A program made the translations under genes and the position numbers. A stretch of 64,000 bases of DNA. Source: HKCCE3408 sp038530555. Its GTDB lineage: Bacteria > Pseudomonadota > Alphaproteobacteria > Rhodobacterales > Rhodobacteraceae. Positions 23,137 to 31,626 of this stretch are shown here, piece by piece. A model generated the notes under the pieces. It saw only the letters and a list, made by a program, of their open reading frames with translations, did no database searches and was not told where the DNA came from. Numbering within the stretch: position 1 is the stretch's first letter; the number at the start of each line of letters is the position of its first letter. The DNA lies in contig JBCBCN010000002.1 in NCBI GenBank assembly GCA_038530555.1, forward strand, positions 248,001 through 312,000, given 5' to 3'.

Positions 23137-24408
23137 ATGAGCGAGTCGCGCCTGAACCTTGCTGATTTGAAAGCAAAATCGCCCAAAGACCTTTTGGCAA
23201 TGGCAGAAGAGCTTGAGATCGAAAACGCATCGACGATGCGCAAAGGCGATATGATGTTCGCCATTCTCAAGGAGCGTGCAGAGGACGGTTGGGAGATCTC
23301 AGGTGATGGGGTGCTTGAGGTTCTGCAAGATGGTTTTGGGTTCATGAGATCGCCAGAGGCGAACTATCTCCCAGGTCCCGATGATATCTATGTTTCGCCG
23401 GACATGATCCGACAGCATTCTTTGCGGACCGGCGACACAGTAGAAGGTGTCATCACTGCGCCAAATGAGAACGAACGGTACTTTGCGCTGGTGAAGGCGA
23501 CACAGATCAACTTCGAAGATCCGCAGCGTGCCAAGCATAAGGTGGCGTTTGACAACCTGACTCCGCTTTATCCTGATGAGCGTCTGCGGATGGAGATTGA
23601 AGATCCGACAATCAAAGACCGCTCAGCGCGGATCATCGACCTTGTGGCACCGATCGGCAAAGGTCAGCGGAGCTTGATCGTTGCACCGCCACGGACGGGC
23701 AAGACAGTCCTGCTACAGAACATCGCCCACTCGATCGAAGCAAACCATCCGGAATGTTATCTGATCGTGTTGCTGATCGATGAACGCCCGGAAGAGGTGA
23801 CGGATATGCAGCGGAGCGTCAAAGGAGAGGTGATCTCCTCAACTTTTGATGAACCTGCTACGCGTCACGTGGCTGTTTCCGATATGGTGATTGAAAAAGC
23901 CAAGCGGCTTGTCGAGCATAAGCGCGACGTTGTGATCTTGCTTGACTCGATCACGAGGCTGGGTCGTGCGTTCAATACGGTTGTGCCGTCCTCGGGAAAG
24001 GTTCTGACCGGCGGTGTGGACGCGAATGCGCTCCAGCGTCCCAAGCGGTTCTTTGGTGCAGCGCGCAACATTGAGGAAGGCGGATCTTTAACCATTATCG
24101 CAACCGCCCTGATTGATACCGGTAGTCGGATGGACGAGGTGATCTTCGAAGAGTTTAAGGGTACCGGTAATTCTGAAATTGTTCTCGATCGTAAGGTTGC
24201 GGATAAGCGCGTTTATCCGGCGATGGACATTCTTAAGTCGGGCACACGGAAAGAGGACCTTTTGGTCGAGAAGGTGGATCTGCAGAAGACCTATGTTCTA
24301 CGACGCATTCTCAATCCTATGGGCACGACCGACGCGATTGAGTTTTTACTGTCTAAACTCAAACAAACAAAGACAAATTCTGAATTCTTCGATTCAATGA
24401 ACGTTTAA
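23137..24408 (+). CDS. rho: Transcription termination factor Rho
   Basis: Rho is the hexameric RNA helicase that ends untranslated transcripts. From the ATG at 23137 the product has 423 residues. It begins MSESRLNLADLKAKSPKDLL, followed by the RNA-binding cold-shock-like domain with GVLEVLQDGFGFMRSPEANY and DDIYVSPDMIRQHSLRTGD. The ATPase has the P-loop RSLIVAPPRTGKTVLLQNIA near residue 180, VVILLDSITRLGRAFNTVVP and the Q-loop/secondary-site region GGVDANALQRPKRFFGAARN. An earlier in-frame ATG at 23098 would add 13 residues. The long leader may allow Rho self-regulation, which is known in other bacteria. Confidence 0.97.
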   Translation: MSESRLNLADLKAKSPKDLLAMAEELEIENASTMRKGDMMFAILKERAEDGWEISGDGVLEVLQDGFGFMRSPEANYLPGPDDIYVSPDMIRQHSLRTGDTVEGVITAPNENERYFALVKATQINFEDPQRAKHKVAFDNLTPLYPDERLRMEIEDPTIKDRSARIIDLVAPIGKGQRSLIVAPPRTGKTVLLQNIAHSIEANHPECYLIVLLIDERPEEVTDMQRSVKGEVISSTFDEPATRHVAVSDMVIEKAKRLVEHKRDVVILLDSITRLGRAFNTVVPSSGKVLTGGVDANALQRPKRFFGAARNIEEGGSLTIIATALIDTGSRMDEVIFEEFKGTGNSEIVLDRKVADKRVYPAMDILKSGTRKEDLLVEKVDLQKTYVLRRILNPMGTTDAIEFLLSKLKQTKTNSEFFDSMNV

Positions 24409-24416
24409 GCGCTAGC

Positions 24417-25712
24417 TTGGCGGCGCAGTCGGATACTATTTTTGCACCGGCCACCGCGGCCGGGCGTGCAGGTGTGTCGGTCATACGGATTTCAGGTCCG
24501 GAGGCGCATCAAGCTGCTGAAGCTTTGGCAGGGAACTTGCCACCTGTTGGCCGATTTGGACTTCGAACGCTTCGCACAAGCTCGGGTGACGTGATTGACC
24601 AAGCTTTGGTTCTTACGTTTGCTGCACCCAATAGCTTCACGGGCGAAGATATTGTTGAATTTCAGGTGCATGGCAGTCCCGCAGTCATAAAGCTTCTGCT
24701 GTCATCGCTGATAGATACAGGCGATGCACGCCTTGCGAAACCTGGGGAATTTGCGCAGCGTGCGCTCGAAAATGAGCGACTATCGTTGACGGAAGTTGAA
24801 GGTCTCGCAGCGCTGATAGATGCGGAAACGGAGGCGCAACGTAAGGTCGCACAAAGAACCCTGGATGGTAATTTACGTGACGCTGCGGAACAGTGGCGGT
24901 CAAAACTGATCAATGCCCTTGCCCTGTTGGATGCGCGTGTCGACTTTGCGGATGATGACGTGCCCGAAGATGTTTCAAGGGAAGTTGAGCGTCTCATTGA
25001 AGAAATCGCTCAGGATTTGGCTTCTGAACAACGTGGAGCAGCTTATGCGCAAGAACTCCGCGATGGTTTTGAAGTGGCGATTGTCGGTCGTCCCAATGCG
25101 GGCAAGAGTACCCTCATGAACGCAATAGCACGACGTTCGGTCGCTTTGACGTCAGAGATTTCTGGTACAACAAGAGATGTCATTGAGTTGAAGGTGGATC
25201 TGGACGGTATGCCTGTCACGTTTCTCGATACGGCCGGTGTCCATGAAGGCGGCGACACATTGGAGCGACTCGGGATCGAGCGAACGTTTGAACGCGCTGG
25301 CGATGCCGATTTGCGCGTCTTCCTGCAGATTGATGATGACGAAGCACCACCGTTGGATCTTCAAGACGGGGATATTGTCAGGAAAGCAAAAGATGATGCC
25401 GGTGACTTTGATCATGGGGTTTCCGGAGCGACTGGTTATGGCGTCCCAGCTTTGCTGAATCTCATCAAGTTGCAGCTGCTCGACCGCGTGAACAGTATTG
25501 GGTCCGCAACGCATACACGACATATGGTTGCGATCCATTCGGCGCAGACGTCTCTGTCAAACGCAAGCGGAGCTCTGATGATTGAAAGTCGCGAGGAGAT
25601 GGCTGCTGCACATGTGCGGGCGGCAGCGGCAAGCCTTGACTCTCTTATTGGACGCGTCGATGTGGAGGACGTCCTTGACGAAATCTTCTCATCGTTTTGC
25701 CTCGGCAAATAG
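24417..25712 (+). CDS. mnmE: tRNA uridine-5-carboxymethylaminomethyl modification GTPase MnmE
   Basis: MnmE works with MnmG to modify uridine 34 of several tRNAs. The product has 431 residues. It starts at a TTG 8 bases after the rho stop and no ATG is available nearby. The N-terminal folate-binding domain has DTIFAPATAAGRAGVSVIRI and NSFTGEDIVEFQVHGSPAV. The G domain has VAIVGRPNAGKSTLMNAIAR near residue 220 and VTFLDTAGVHEGGD. The C-terminus ends in CLGK, the catalytic CxGK motif. The expected G4 motif NKxD is not seen. The aligned stretch reads IVRKAKDDAG, so guanine recognition may be altered. Confidence 0.95.
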   Translation: MAAQSDTIFAPATAAGRAGVSVIRISGPEAHQAAEALAGNLPPVGRFGLRTLRTSSGDVIDQALVLTFAAPNSFTGEDIVEFQVHGSPAVIKLLLSSLIDTGDARLAKPGEFAQRALENERLSLTEVEGLAALIDAETEAQRKVAQRTLDGNLRDAAEQWRSKLINALALLDARVDFADDDVPEDVSREVERLIEEIAQDLASEQRGAAYAQELRDGFEVAIVGRPNAGKSTLMNAIARRSVALTSEISGTTRDVIELKVDLDGMPVTFLDTAGVHEGGDTLERLGIERTFERAGDADLRVFLQIDDDEAPPLDLQDGDIVRKAKDDAGDFDHGVSGATGYGVPALLNLIKLQLLDRVNSIGSATHTRHMVAIHSAQTSLSNASGALMIESREEMAAAHVRAAAASLDSLIGRVDVEDVLDEIFSSFCLGK

Positions 25713-25715
25713 AGG

Positions 25716-25731
25716 TGTTTCACGTGAAACA
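25716..25731. promoter_or_regulatory. parS centromere site 1
   Basis: TGTTTCACGTGAAACA is a perfect 16-bp palindrome identical to the core bacterial parS consensus bound by ParB. It covers the translation start of mnmG: an AGAGG ribosome-binding site ends just before it, and GTG codons at 25715 and 25724 are the possible starts. The same DNA therefore serves ParB loading and translation initiation. parA and parB lie 2.5 and 3.3 kb downstream. Confidence 0.95.
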
Positions 25732-27583
25732 AGCAAGCCCGAAGGTTATTGTAGTGGGTGGTGGCCACGCCGGTTGCGAAGCGGCATACGCGTCGGCGCG
25801 TATGGGTGTTGAGACGCTATTAATTACGTTAAAGGCCAGCACAATCGGGACTATGTCGTGCAACCCAGCCATTGGCGGCCTCGGAAAGGGTCATCTTGTT
25901 CGGGAGATAGACGCGCTCGGTGGCTTGATGGGGCTAGCTGCGGATAGGTCCGGCATTCAGTTTCGTCTCCTCAATCGTCGTAAAGGTCCAGCGGTACAAG
26001 GACCTCGGACGCAGTCGGACCGCACGCACTATAAAGCAACCGTACAACGGATCCTTCACGATCAAAGCAACCTTTCGATTATTGAAGGGGAAGTGACCGA
26101 CGTTATCGTCAACGATGGCCGTGTGACAGGCGTTGTGCTTTCGGACGATACAACCATTCAAAGCCGGGCGGTCGTTCTGACGACGGGAACGTTCTTGGGC
26201 GGGAAAATTTTTGTAGGTGATCAGGTCACAGCGTCGGGACGTATGGGCGAGGCGCCCTCTATTCCTCTAGCGCAACGACTGAGGTCTCTCCATCTTCCGA
26301 CGGGTAGACTAAAAACCGGAACACCTCCCCGCCTTGTCAAATCATCGATCAATTGGGATGTTCTTGAGCTCCAAAAAGCTGACGATGAGCCCACGGTCTT
26401 TAGCTATTTATCGCACGGCCCTACGCTTCCGCAGATCGCATGCGGTATCACGCATACTAATGATCGAACTCACGCATTAATTGAAGAAAACCTGCAAAAG
26501 TCTGCGATGTACGGCGGGCATATCGACGGAATAGGCCCCAGATACTGCCCGTCCATCGAAGATAAAGTCCTGCGCTTTGCCGACAAACCAAGTCATCAGA
26601 TTTTCTTAGAGCCAGAAGGTTTAGATAGCGAATTAGTTTATCCCAACGGCATTTCGACGTCTTTACCCCTTGATATTCAAGAGCAATTTATTGCTTCTAT
26701 AGCGGGCTTGGAGCAGTCGGTGATCGCTCAGCCAGGCTATGCGGTTGAGTATGATTTTATTGATCCCCGGGCCCTGTCATCGGATCTTCAAGTCAAATCG
26801 TTGCCTGGCTTGTACTTGGCAGGTCAGATCAACGGTACCACAGGGTATGAAGAAGCGGCCGCGCAAGGCTTGGTGGCTGGTACAAATGCAGCTTTGGTTG
26901 GCCAGCAGGCCTTCGTTCTGAGACGCGACCAGGCTTATATCGGCGTAATGATCGATGATTTGGTGACGCGCGGGGTAACCGAACCCTATCGGATGTTTAC
27001 GTCGCGAGCTGAATACCGGCTCAGCTTGCGCGCAGATAATGCTGATCAAAGACTTACAGATGTTGGCGTGGATTTCGGTCTCGTAAGCGAGCAACGGCGT
27101 ATTGCCTATCAGAGGAAACAGCAGAAACTCGACAAGGGGCGGGCACTCTTAAAGGCGCTGGTCGCTACACCGCAACAGGCTCGGGCATGCGGAATCCAGA
27201 TCAACCTGGATGGCCAAAGGCGCACGGCTATGCAGCTGCTTGCATTTCCGGAGGTCACAGTGACAGATCTATCGGCACTTTGGGGCGAGCTGATGACGCT
27301 TGATCCTTACATCGCTGAACAATTGAGGCGGGATGCGATTTATGCAACTTACATTGAGCGGCAAAATAAGGACGCGCAGGCGCTTCAGCGCGATGAAGCA
27401 CGGGTCATACCGGCGAGCTTTGACTATGATGCCATCGGCGGTCTTTCAAATGAGCTTAGATACAAATTGAAACAAGTGTGCCCGACCACGTTAGCACAGG
27501 CTGGACGCATTGAGGGCATGACACCTGCGGCTCTAGCCCTTTTGCTGGTTCATCTCCGCAAGCATGACAAGTCCGCCGCCTAG
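25724..27583 (+). CDS. mnmG: tRNA uridine-5-carboxymethylaminomethyl modification enzyme MnmG
   Basis: MnmG (GidA) is the FAD-dependent partner of MnmE in wobble-uridine modification. The coding region begins at one of two in-frame GTG codons inside a parS site. 25724 is chosen because AGAGG lies 8 bases upstream, giving 619 residues. 25715 would add three residues. The FAD fingerprint is KVIVVGGGHAGCEAAYASAR, followed by GTMSCNPAIGGLGKGHLVRE and GPAVQGPRTQSDRTHYKA. Further conserved parts are LYLAGQINGTTGYEEAAAQG and MFTSRAEYRLSLRADNADQR. Codon choice here is visibly more AT-rich than in the photosynthesis or envelope regions. Confidence 0.96.
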   Translation: MKQASPKVIVVGGGHAGCEAAYASARMGVETLLITLKASTIGTMSCNPAIGGLGKGHLVREIDALGGLMGLAADRSGIQFRLLNRRKGPAVQGPRTQSDRTHYKATVQRILHDQSNLSIIEGEVTDVIVNDGRVTGVVLSDDTTIQSRAVVLTTGTFLGGKIFVGDQVTASGRMGEAPSIPLAQRLRSLHLPTGRLKTGTPPRLVKSSINWDVLELQKADDEPTVFSYLSHGPTLPQIACGITHTNDRTHALIEENLQKSAMYGGHIDGIGPRYCPSIEDKVLRFADKPSHQIFLEPEGLDSELVYPNGISTSLPLDIQEQFIASIAGLEQSVIAQPGYAVEYDFIDPRALSSDLQVKSLPGLYLAGQINGTTGYEEAAAQGLVAGTNAALVGQQAFVLRRDQAYIGVMIDDLVTRGVTEPYRMFTSRAEYRLSLRADNADQRLTDVGVDFGLVSEQRRIAYQRKQQKLDKGRALLKALVATPQQARACGIQINLDGQRRTAMQLLAFPEVTVTDLSALWGELMTLDPYIAEQLRRDAIYATYIERQNKDAQALQRDEARVIPASFDYDAIGGLSNELRYKLKQVCPTTLAQAGRIEGMTPAALALLLVHLRKHDKSAA

Positions 27584-28211
27584 CGTTGCCGCAGCGAAAG
27601 CAGCTGTAGCAGAGCGTGTTTCACGTGAAACACAGCAAAAGTTTGAGCGATATGCCGATCTATTACAGAAGTGGCAAAGCTCCATAAATCTTGTGGGTCG
27701 CAAAACAGTGCCGCATTTATGGAGCCGTCACATTTTGGATTCCCTGCAATTGGTGAGTAACGCGCCCGAACGGGTCGCGCATTGGGTCGATTTGGGCAGC
27801 GGCGCCGGATTTCCCGGACTGATCTCCGCTGCGGCATGGTTGGAAAGACAGCCCGAAACTGCTTTCACTCTGATCGAGGCAGATCAAAGAAAGTGCGTTT
27901 TTCTTTCTGAGGCAAGTAGACTGCTCGGAGTTAGAGTGAACATTGTTCGTCGACGAATAGAAGATGTGGACAGTTTGGGTGGCGATGTCGTTTCCGCTCG
28001 CGCCCTAGCCCCATTGGACCTATTGTGTGAATATGCCGAAACGCATCTGGCACCGGGCGGGATATGCCTTTTCCTTAAAGGAAAATCGCTTCAAAAAGAA
28101 GCCGGCGAGGCTGATAAGACTTGGAAGATGCAGCGGGAATTGATTGCAAGTCAGTCAGATCCCGACGGCGTTATTTTGAGGGTTAAGGGCCTTGAGCGTG
28201 TTAGAACCTAG
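27564..28211 (+). CDS. rsmG: 16S rRNA (guanine-527-N7)-methyltransferase RsmG
   Basis: RsmG (GidB) methylates G527 in 16S rRNA. Loss gives low-level streptomycin resistance in other bacteria. The 215-residue product overlaps the end of mnmG by 20 bases. Residues 18-22 (VSRET) are encoded by a parS site. The SAM-binding motif is HWVDLGSGAGFPGLISAAAW near residue 72, with LIEADQRKCVFLSEASRLLG and VVSARALAPLDLLCEYAETH. The mnmE-mnmG-rsmG-parA-parB order is conserved widely near chromosome origins. Confidence 0.96.
   Translation: MTSPPPSVAAAKAAVAERVSRETQQKFERYADLLQKWQSSINLVGRKTVPHLWSRHILDSLQLVSNAPERVAHWVDLGSGAGFPGLISAAAWLERQPETAFTLIEADQRKCVFLSEASRLLGVRVNIVRRRIEDVDSLGGDVVSARALAPLDLLCEYAETHLAPGGICLFLKGKSLQKEAGEADKTWKMQRELIASQSDPDGVILRVKGLERVRT
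27617..27632. promoter_or_regulatory. parS centromere site 2
   Basis: A second perfect TGTTTCACGTGAAACA lies inside rsmG, extended by one matching base on each side to an 18-bp palindrome (27616-27633). It is 1.9 kb from site 1 and 0.6 kb from parA. Both sites are used as protein-coding sequence (VSRET in RsmG), a common arrangement in alphaproteobacteria. No third copy was found in the window. Confidence 0.95.
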
Positions 28212-28986
28212 CGCAAGAATAATAGCGGTCGCGAACCAAAAGGGCGGGGTCGGTAAAACGACGACGACTATAAACCTCGGAGCGGCTCTCTGTGAGTTGG
28301 GCAAGCGGGTTCTCGTGATCGATCTCGACCCCCAAGGAAACGCATCAACGGGCCTCGGCGTTGATCCAGCCCTGCGCAGTCTTTCAACCTATGATCTCGT
28401 CCTCGATGGCGCGCCGCTTTCTGAAATCACGCAGCCGACAAGCGTTGAACACCTCATTATTGCTCCAGCCACAACAGATCTCAGTTCCGCCGACATCGAA
28501 CTGGGCAAGCAAGAGAACAGGGTCTTTTTGCTCAAGGATGCTTTCGCGGAGGATGGTCTCGACGATTACGACATCGTTTTGATCGATTGTCCGCCGTCGC
28601 TGAACCTATTGACCGTGAATGCTATGGTCGCGGCGCATTCGGTGCTCGTCCCGCTACAGGCGGAGTTCTTTGCTCTGGAGGGTCTGAGCCAATTGATGAA
28701 GACACTTCGCAATGTTCGCGACAGTGCCAACCCCTCTCTCAGGATCGAAGGTGTGGTGTTGACGATGTATGACCGCCGAAACAATCTGTGTCACTTGGTG
28801 GAAGAAGACGCGCGGGAAACACTTGGCAGCCTTGTGTATAAAACGCTGATCCCGCGCAACGTACGCTTGAGCGAGGCGCCATCTTTCGCCTTGTCCATTT
28901 TTCAATACGACCGGCAATCCTCTGGTGCAGTGTCCTACCGTTCGCTGGCGCAGGAATTGCTTTCCAGAGAACTGACACCGGCATAG
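28192..28986 (+). CDS. parA: Chromosome partitioning ATPase ParA
   Basis: ParA forms an ATP-dependent gradient on the nucleoid that pulls ParB-parS complexes to the poles. The 264-residue product starts at a TTG inside the end of rsmG (20-base overlap). A GTG two codons later is an alternative. The deviant Walker A motif is IIAVANQKGGVGKTTTTINL near residues 10-29, followed by VLVIDLDPQGNASTGLGVD and DDYDIVLIDCPPSLNLLTVN. The close link to parB and parS marks it as the chromosomal, not plasmid, system. Confidence 0.96.
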   Translation: MSVLEPSARIIAVANQKGGVGKTTTTINLGAALCELGKRVLVIDLDPQGNASTGLGVDPALRSLSTYDLVLDGAPLSEITQPTSVEHLIIAPATTDLSSADIELGKQENRVFLLKDAFAEDGLDDYDIVLIDCPPSLNLLTVNAMVAAHSVLVPLQAEFFALEGLSQLMKTLRNVRDSANPSLRIEGVVLTMYDRRNNLCHLVEEDARETLGSLVYKTLIPRNVRLSEAPSFALSIFQYDRQSSGAVSYRSLAQELLSRELTPA

Positions 28987-28995
28987 AGGTTCAAG

Positions 28996-29874
28996 ATGGC
29001 GAAACAGGCAAAACGTGGTCTAGGACGCGGCCTTTCGGCACTCATGGCTGATATTGAGCCAGTGGAGGGGCAGACGCAGCCCGACATTGGCGGTGCGAGC
29101 GGTGCTCAAACTGTGCCCATTGAGCTGATCTCTCCAAACCCGGATCAGCCGCGCCGCGTTTTTGCTCCGGACGCTTTGGCTGAACTGACGTCGTCGATAT
29201 CGCAGAAAGGCATCATTCAACCCCTGATCGTTCGCCCAAAACCTGGTGAATCGGACGCCTACGAGATCGTTGCGGGAGAGCGTCGTTGGCGCGCGGCCCA
29301 ACAAGCCAAGCTTCATGAAGTCCCTGTAATCATTAGAGATTTCGATGATACCGAGGTACTTGAAGTCGCGATTATCGAGAACATTCAGCGCGCTGACCTC
29401 AATGCAATCGAAGAAGCGCTTGGCTATCGTCAATTATTGGATCGTTTTGGCCATACACAAGAAAAGTTGGCCGATGCGATGGGCAAAAGCCGGTCACATA
29501 TCGCCAATATGATGCGGCTGTTATCCCTTCCCCACGATGTTCAGGCCCTGGTGCAAGAAGGGTCATTGTCGGCTGGACACGCGCGCGCCCTTGTTACGTC
29601 TTCGGACGCGTCGGGCTTGGCCGCGCAGATTGTCGCCAAAGGTCTGTCTGTTCGTGAGACCGAGGCACTGGTGAAAGCCCCTAAATCCTCAAAGGGCAAG
29701 CGTAAGACGCCGACCCATGATGCTGATACAGCCGCCTTGGAGGATAGTCTGGGCGCCGCGCTGAGAATGCCGGTTCGGATTGACTATGATGCGGGCACTG
29801 GTGGCGGTCGTTTATCTATAAAATACAAAGATTTAGCGCAGTTGGATGATCTTGTCAGGGCGCTCGGTGGCTAG
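28996..29874 (+). CDS. parB: Chromosome partitioning protein ParB
   Basis: ParB is the CTP-dependent clamp that loads at parS and spreads along neighbouring DNA. The 292-residue product begins MAKQAKRGLGRGLSALMADI, the usual ParA-stimulating N-terminus. Box I appears as YEIVAGERRWRAAQQAKLHE and box II as VAIIENIQRADLNAIEEALG. The helix-turn-helix is HTQEKLADAMGKSRSHIANM. The C-terminal dimerisation domain ends in LSIKYKDLAQLDDLVRALGG. It follows parA by 9 bases. Its stop shares CTAG with the convergent hemW stop. Confidence 0.97.
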   Translation: MAKQAKRGLGRGLSALMADIEPVEGQTQPDIGGASGAQTVPIELISPNPDQPRRVFAPDALAELTSSISQKGIIQPLIVRPKPGESDAYEIVAGERRWRAAQQAKLHEVPVIIRDFDDTEVLEVAIIENIQRADLNAIEEALGYRQLLDRFGHTQEKLADAMGKSRSHIANMMRLLSLPHDVQALVQEGSLSAGHARALVTSSDASGLAAQIVAKGLSVRETEALVKAPKSSKGKRKTPTHDADTAALEDSLGAALRMPVRIDYDAGTGGGRLSIKYKDLAQLDDLVRALGG

Positions 29875-31028
29875 GCCAGAAGGGCGCGCGTAACCGCGTT
29901 CAAGACCGGCCGACCGTCGGAAGTACATCCGATCCGATCCGCCTGACGCCACAGCATGCCCGCGTCCTGCATTTCGGCAAGCGCACCCGGGTTTATGGTC
30001 TTGTCATGCAGGTTCGCGAGGCGCTTGAGGTCGCAACCATCCGACAGTCGTAGGCTCATCATAAGGTACTCTTCGGCCTGCTCGTTTTTCGGAAGGTCGA
30101 CCCGATCCTCTTCACCCGTCTCACCGCTCTCGACAGCCTCCAGCCACGCATCTGGCCGACGCACAGCCACCGTCGCCCAGCGTTTGCCGTTGGCGGTCAA
30201 GCGCCCATGCGCACCCGGCCCCAACCCCAGGTAATCGCCATAGCGCCAATAGATCAGGTTATGCGCACTCTCTTCGCCCGGCGCCGCGTGGTTGGAAACT
30301 TCATAGGCCGGCAGGCCAGCGGCGTCGCAAAGCTCTTGGGTGACGTCCCACTGATCGGCCGCGATATCATCGTCTGGCAGGCCCTTTAGACGCCCGCGTT
30401 TGAACCGATCGGCAAACACCGTGCCGTCTTCGATCGTCAGTTGGTACAGCGACAGGTGCCGCGTGCCGAGTGCCAGAGCGTCCTGCAACTCTTCGCGCCA
30501 CTCCTGCTCCGTCTGGTTTTGCCGCGCATAGATCAAATCGCAGCTCACGCGGTCAAAAATCTTCTGTGCCGTCTCAAGCGCAATTCTGCCTTCATTCGCT
30601 GTGTGCATCCGCCCAAGCGCGCGCAGATGTCTGTCACGCAGGGACTGCACCCCGATCGAAATTCGATTGACACCCGCCTCGTGAAAGGCGCGGAATTTAG
30701 CGGCTTCCACCGAGGTCGGGTTGGCCTCCAAAGTAACCTCGAGATTATTGACGCTCTGCCAGGTCTCACGGATCCGCGAAATTAAACCCGCGACCAGGTC
30801 CGGCGACATCAAAGAGGGTGTACCGCCTCCAAAGAAGATCGTGTTGAGCACCCTCGGCCCGGTTTCTTCCCGATACCGCGCGATTTCGGCAAGGTAGGCA
30901 TCTTGCCAGCGCTGGAAGTCGACCTGCCCACCCACATAGGAATTGAAATCACAATAGGGGCATTTGGCCTGGCAAAACGGCCAATGGATATAGATGCCAA
31001 AGCCCGCATTCTGCCAATCAGGAACCAA
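29871..31028 (-). CDS. hemW: Haem chaperone HemW (radical SAM family)
   Basis: HemW resembles oxygen-independent coproporphyrinogen oxidase, but family studies assign it to haem binding and transfer rather than porphyrin oxidation. The start is set at the TTG at 31028, which has GGAGG 6 bases upstream, giving 385 residues. The N-terminus then reads VPDWQNAGFGIYIHWPFC. The cluster motif is CQAKCPYCDFNSYVGG, followed by FFGGGTPSLMSPDLVAGLI, VNRISIGVQSLRDRHLRALG and SLYQLTIEDGTVFADRFKRG. Starting at 31028 it overlaps rdgB by 11 bases. Longer in-frame starts at 31055 and 31103 are possible but lie inside rdgB. Confidence 0.9.
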   Translation of the reverse strand: MVPDWQNAGFGIYIHWPFCQAKCPYCDFNSYVGGQVDFQRWQDAYLAEIARYREETGPRVLNTIFFGGGTPSLMSPDLVAGLISRIRETWQSVNNLEVTLEANPTSVEAAKFRAFHEAGVNRISIGVQSLRDRHLRALGRMHTANEGRIALETAQKIFDRVSCDLIYARQNQTEQEWREELQDALALGTRHLSLYQLTIEDGTVFADRFKRGRLKGLPDDDIAADQWDVTQELCDAAGLPAYEVSNHAAPGEESAHNLIYWRYGDYLGLGPGAHGRLTANGKRWATVAVRRPDAWLEAVESGETGEEDRVDLPKNEQAEEYLMMSLRLSDGCDLKRLANLHDKTINPGALAEMQDAGMLWRQADRIGCTSDGRPVLNAVTRALLA

Positions 31029-31626
31029 GAGCCGCCTCCAGTTTGCGGAAGGCATCAGCGCGGTGGCTGATCTTATTTTTCTCCCAGCGGTCCATTTCTC
31101 CAAATGTCAGGCTGTACCCGTCGGGCTGAAAGATCGGATCATAGCCGTGACCTTGGTCTCCGCGCATCGGCCAAACGATCTGGCCCGGCATGGTCCCGGC
31201 AAAAACTTCGTCATGTCCGTCCGGCCAGGCCAAAACCAAGGTACAGTAAAACCGCGCCGTGAAGGGTGGGCGCGCATCACTGTCCATAAGCTCTTGATGG
31301 GCGCGGGTCATGGCCATCACGAAGTCTCGACCACCGCTCGTTTCTGCCCAATCGGCTGTGTAGACACCCGGCGCGCCGCCCAGAGCGTCGATCTCGATCC
31401 CGCTATCGTCGGCCAGGGCGATCAGGCCTGTGGCAGATGCAGCGGCATGGGCTTTGATGCGTGCATTTTCGACAAAGGTCGTGCCGGTTTCCTCCGGCTC
31501 CGGCAATCCGTGTTCAGCCGCTGAGGTCGCCTCTATTCCATAGGGTTTGAGTAGGTCGACCACTTCCTCAAGCTTGCCTTGGTTGTGAGTTGCGACCAGC
31601 AATTTGCCGCCTTGCAGCTTTCGCAT
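31018..31626 (-). CDS. rdgB: XTP/dITP pyrophosphatase
   Basis: RdgB cleaves deaminated purine nucleoside triphosphates (ITP, XTP and the deoxy forms) to prevent their incorporation into DNA. The product has 202 residues. Conserved blocks are LLVATHNQGKLEEVVDLLKP at the N-terminus, EPEETGTTFVENARIKAHAA, LIALADDSGIEIDALGGAPG and GYDPIFQPDGYSLTFGEMD, closing with NKISHRADAFRKLEAAL. The start codon overlaps the last base of the rph stop, so the rph-rdgB-hemW leftward operon is tightly packed. Confidence 0.96.
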   Translation of the reverse strand: MRKLQGGKLLVATHNQGKLEEVVDLLKPYGIEATSAAEHGLPEPEETGTTFVENARIKAHAAASATGLIALADDSGIEIDALGGAPGVYTADWAETSGGRDFVMAMTRAHQELMDSDARPPFTARFYCTLVLAWPDGHDEVFAGTMPGQIVWPMRGDQGHGYDPIFQPDGYSLTFGEMDRWEKNKISHRADAFRKLEAALGS

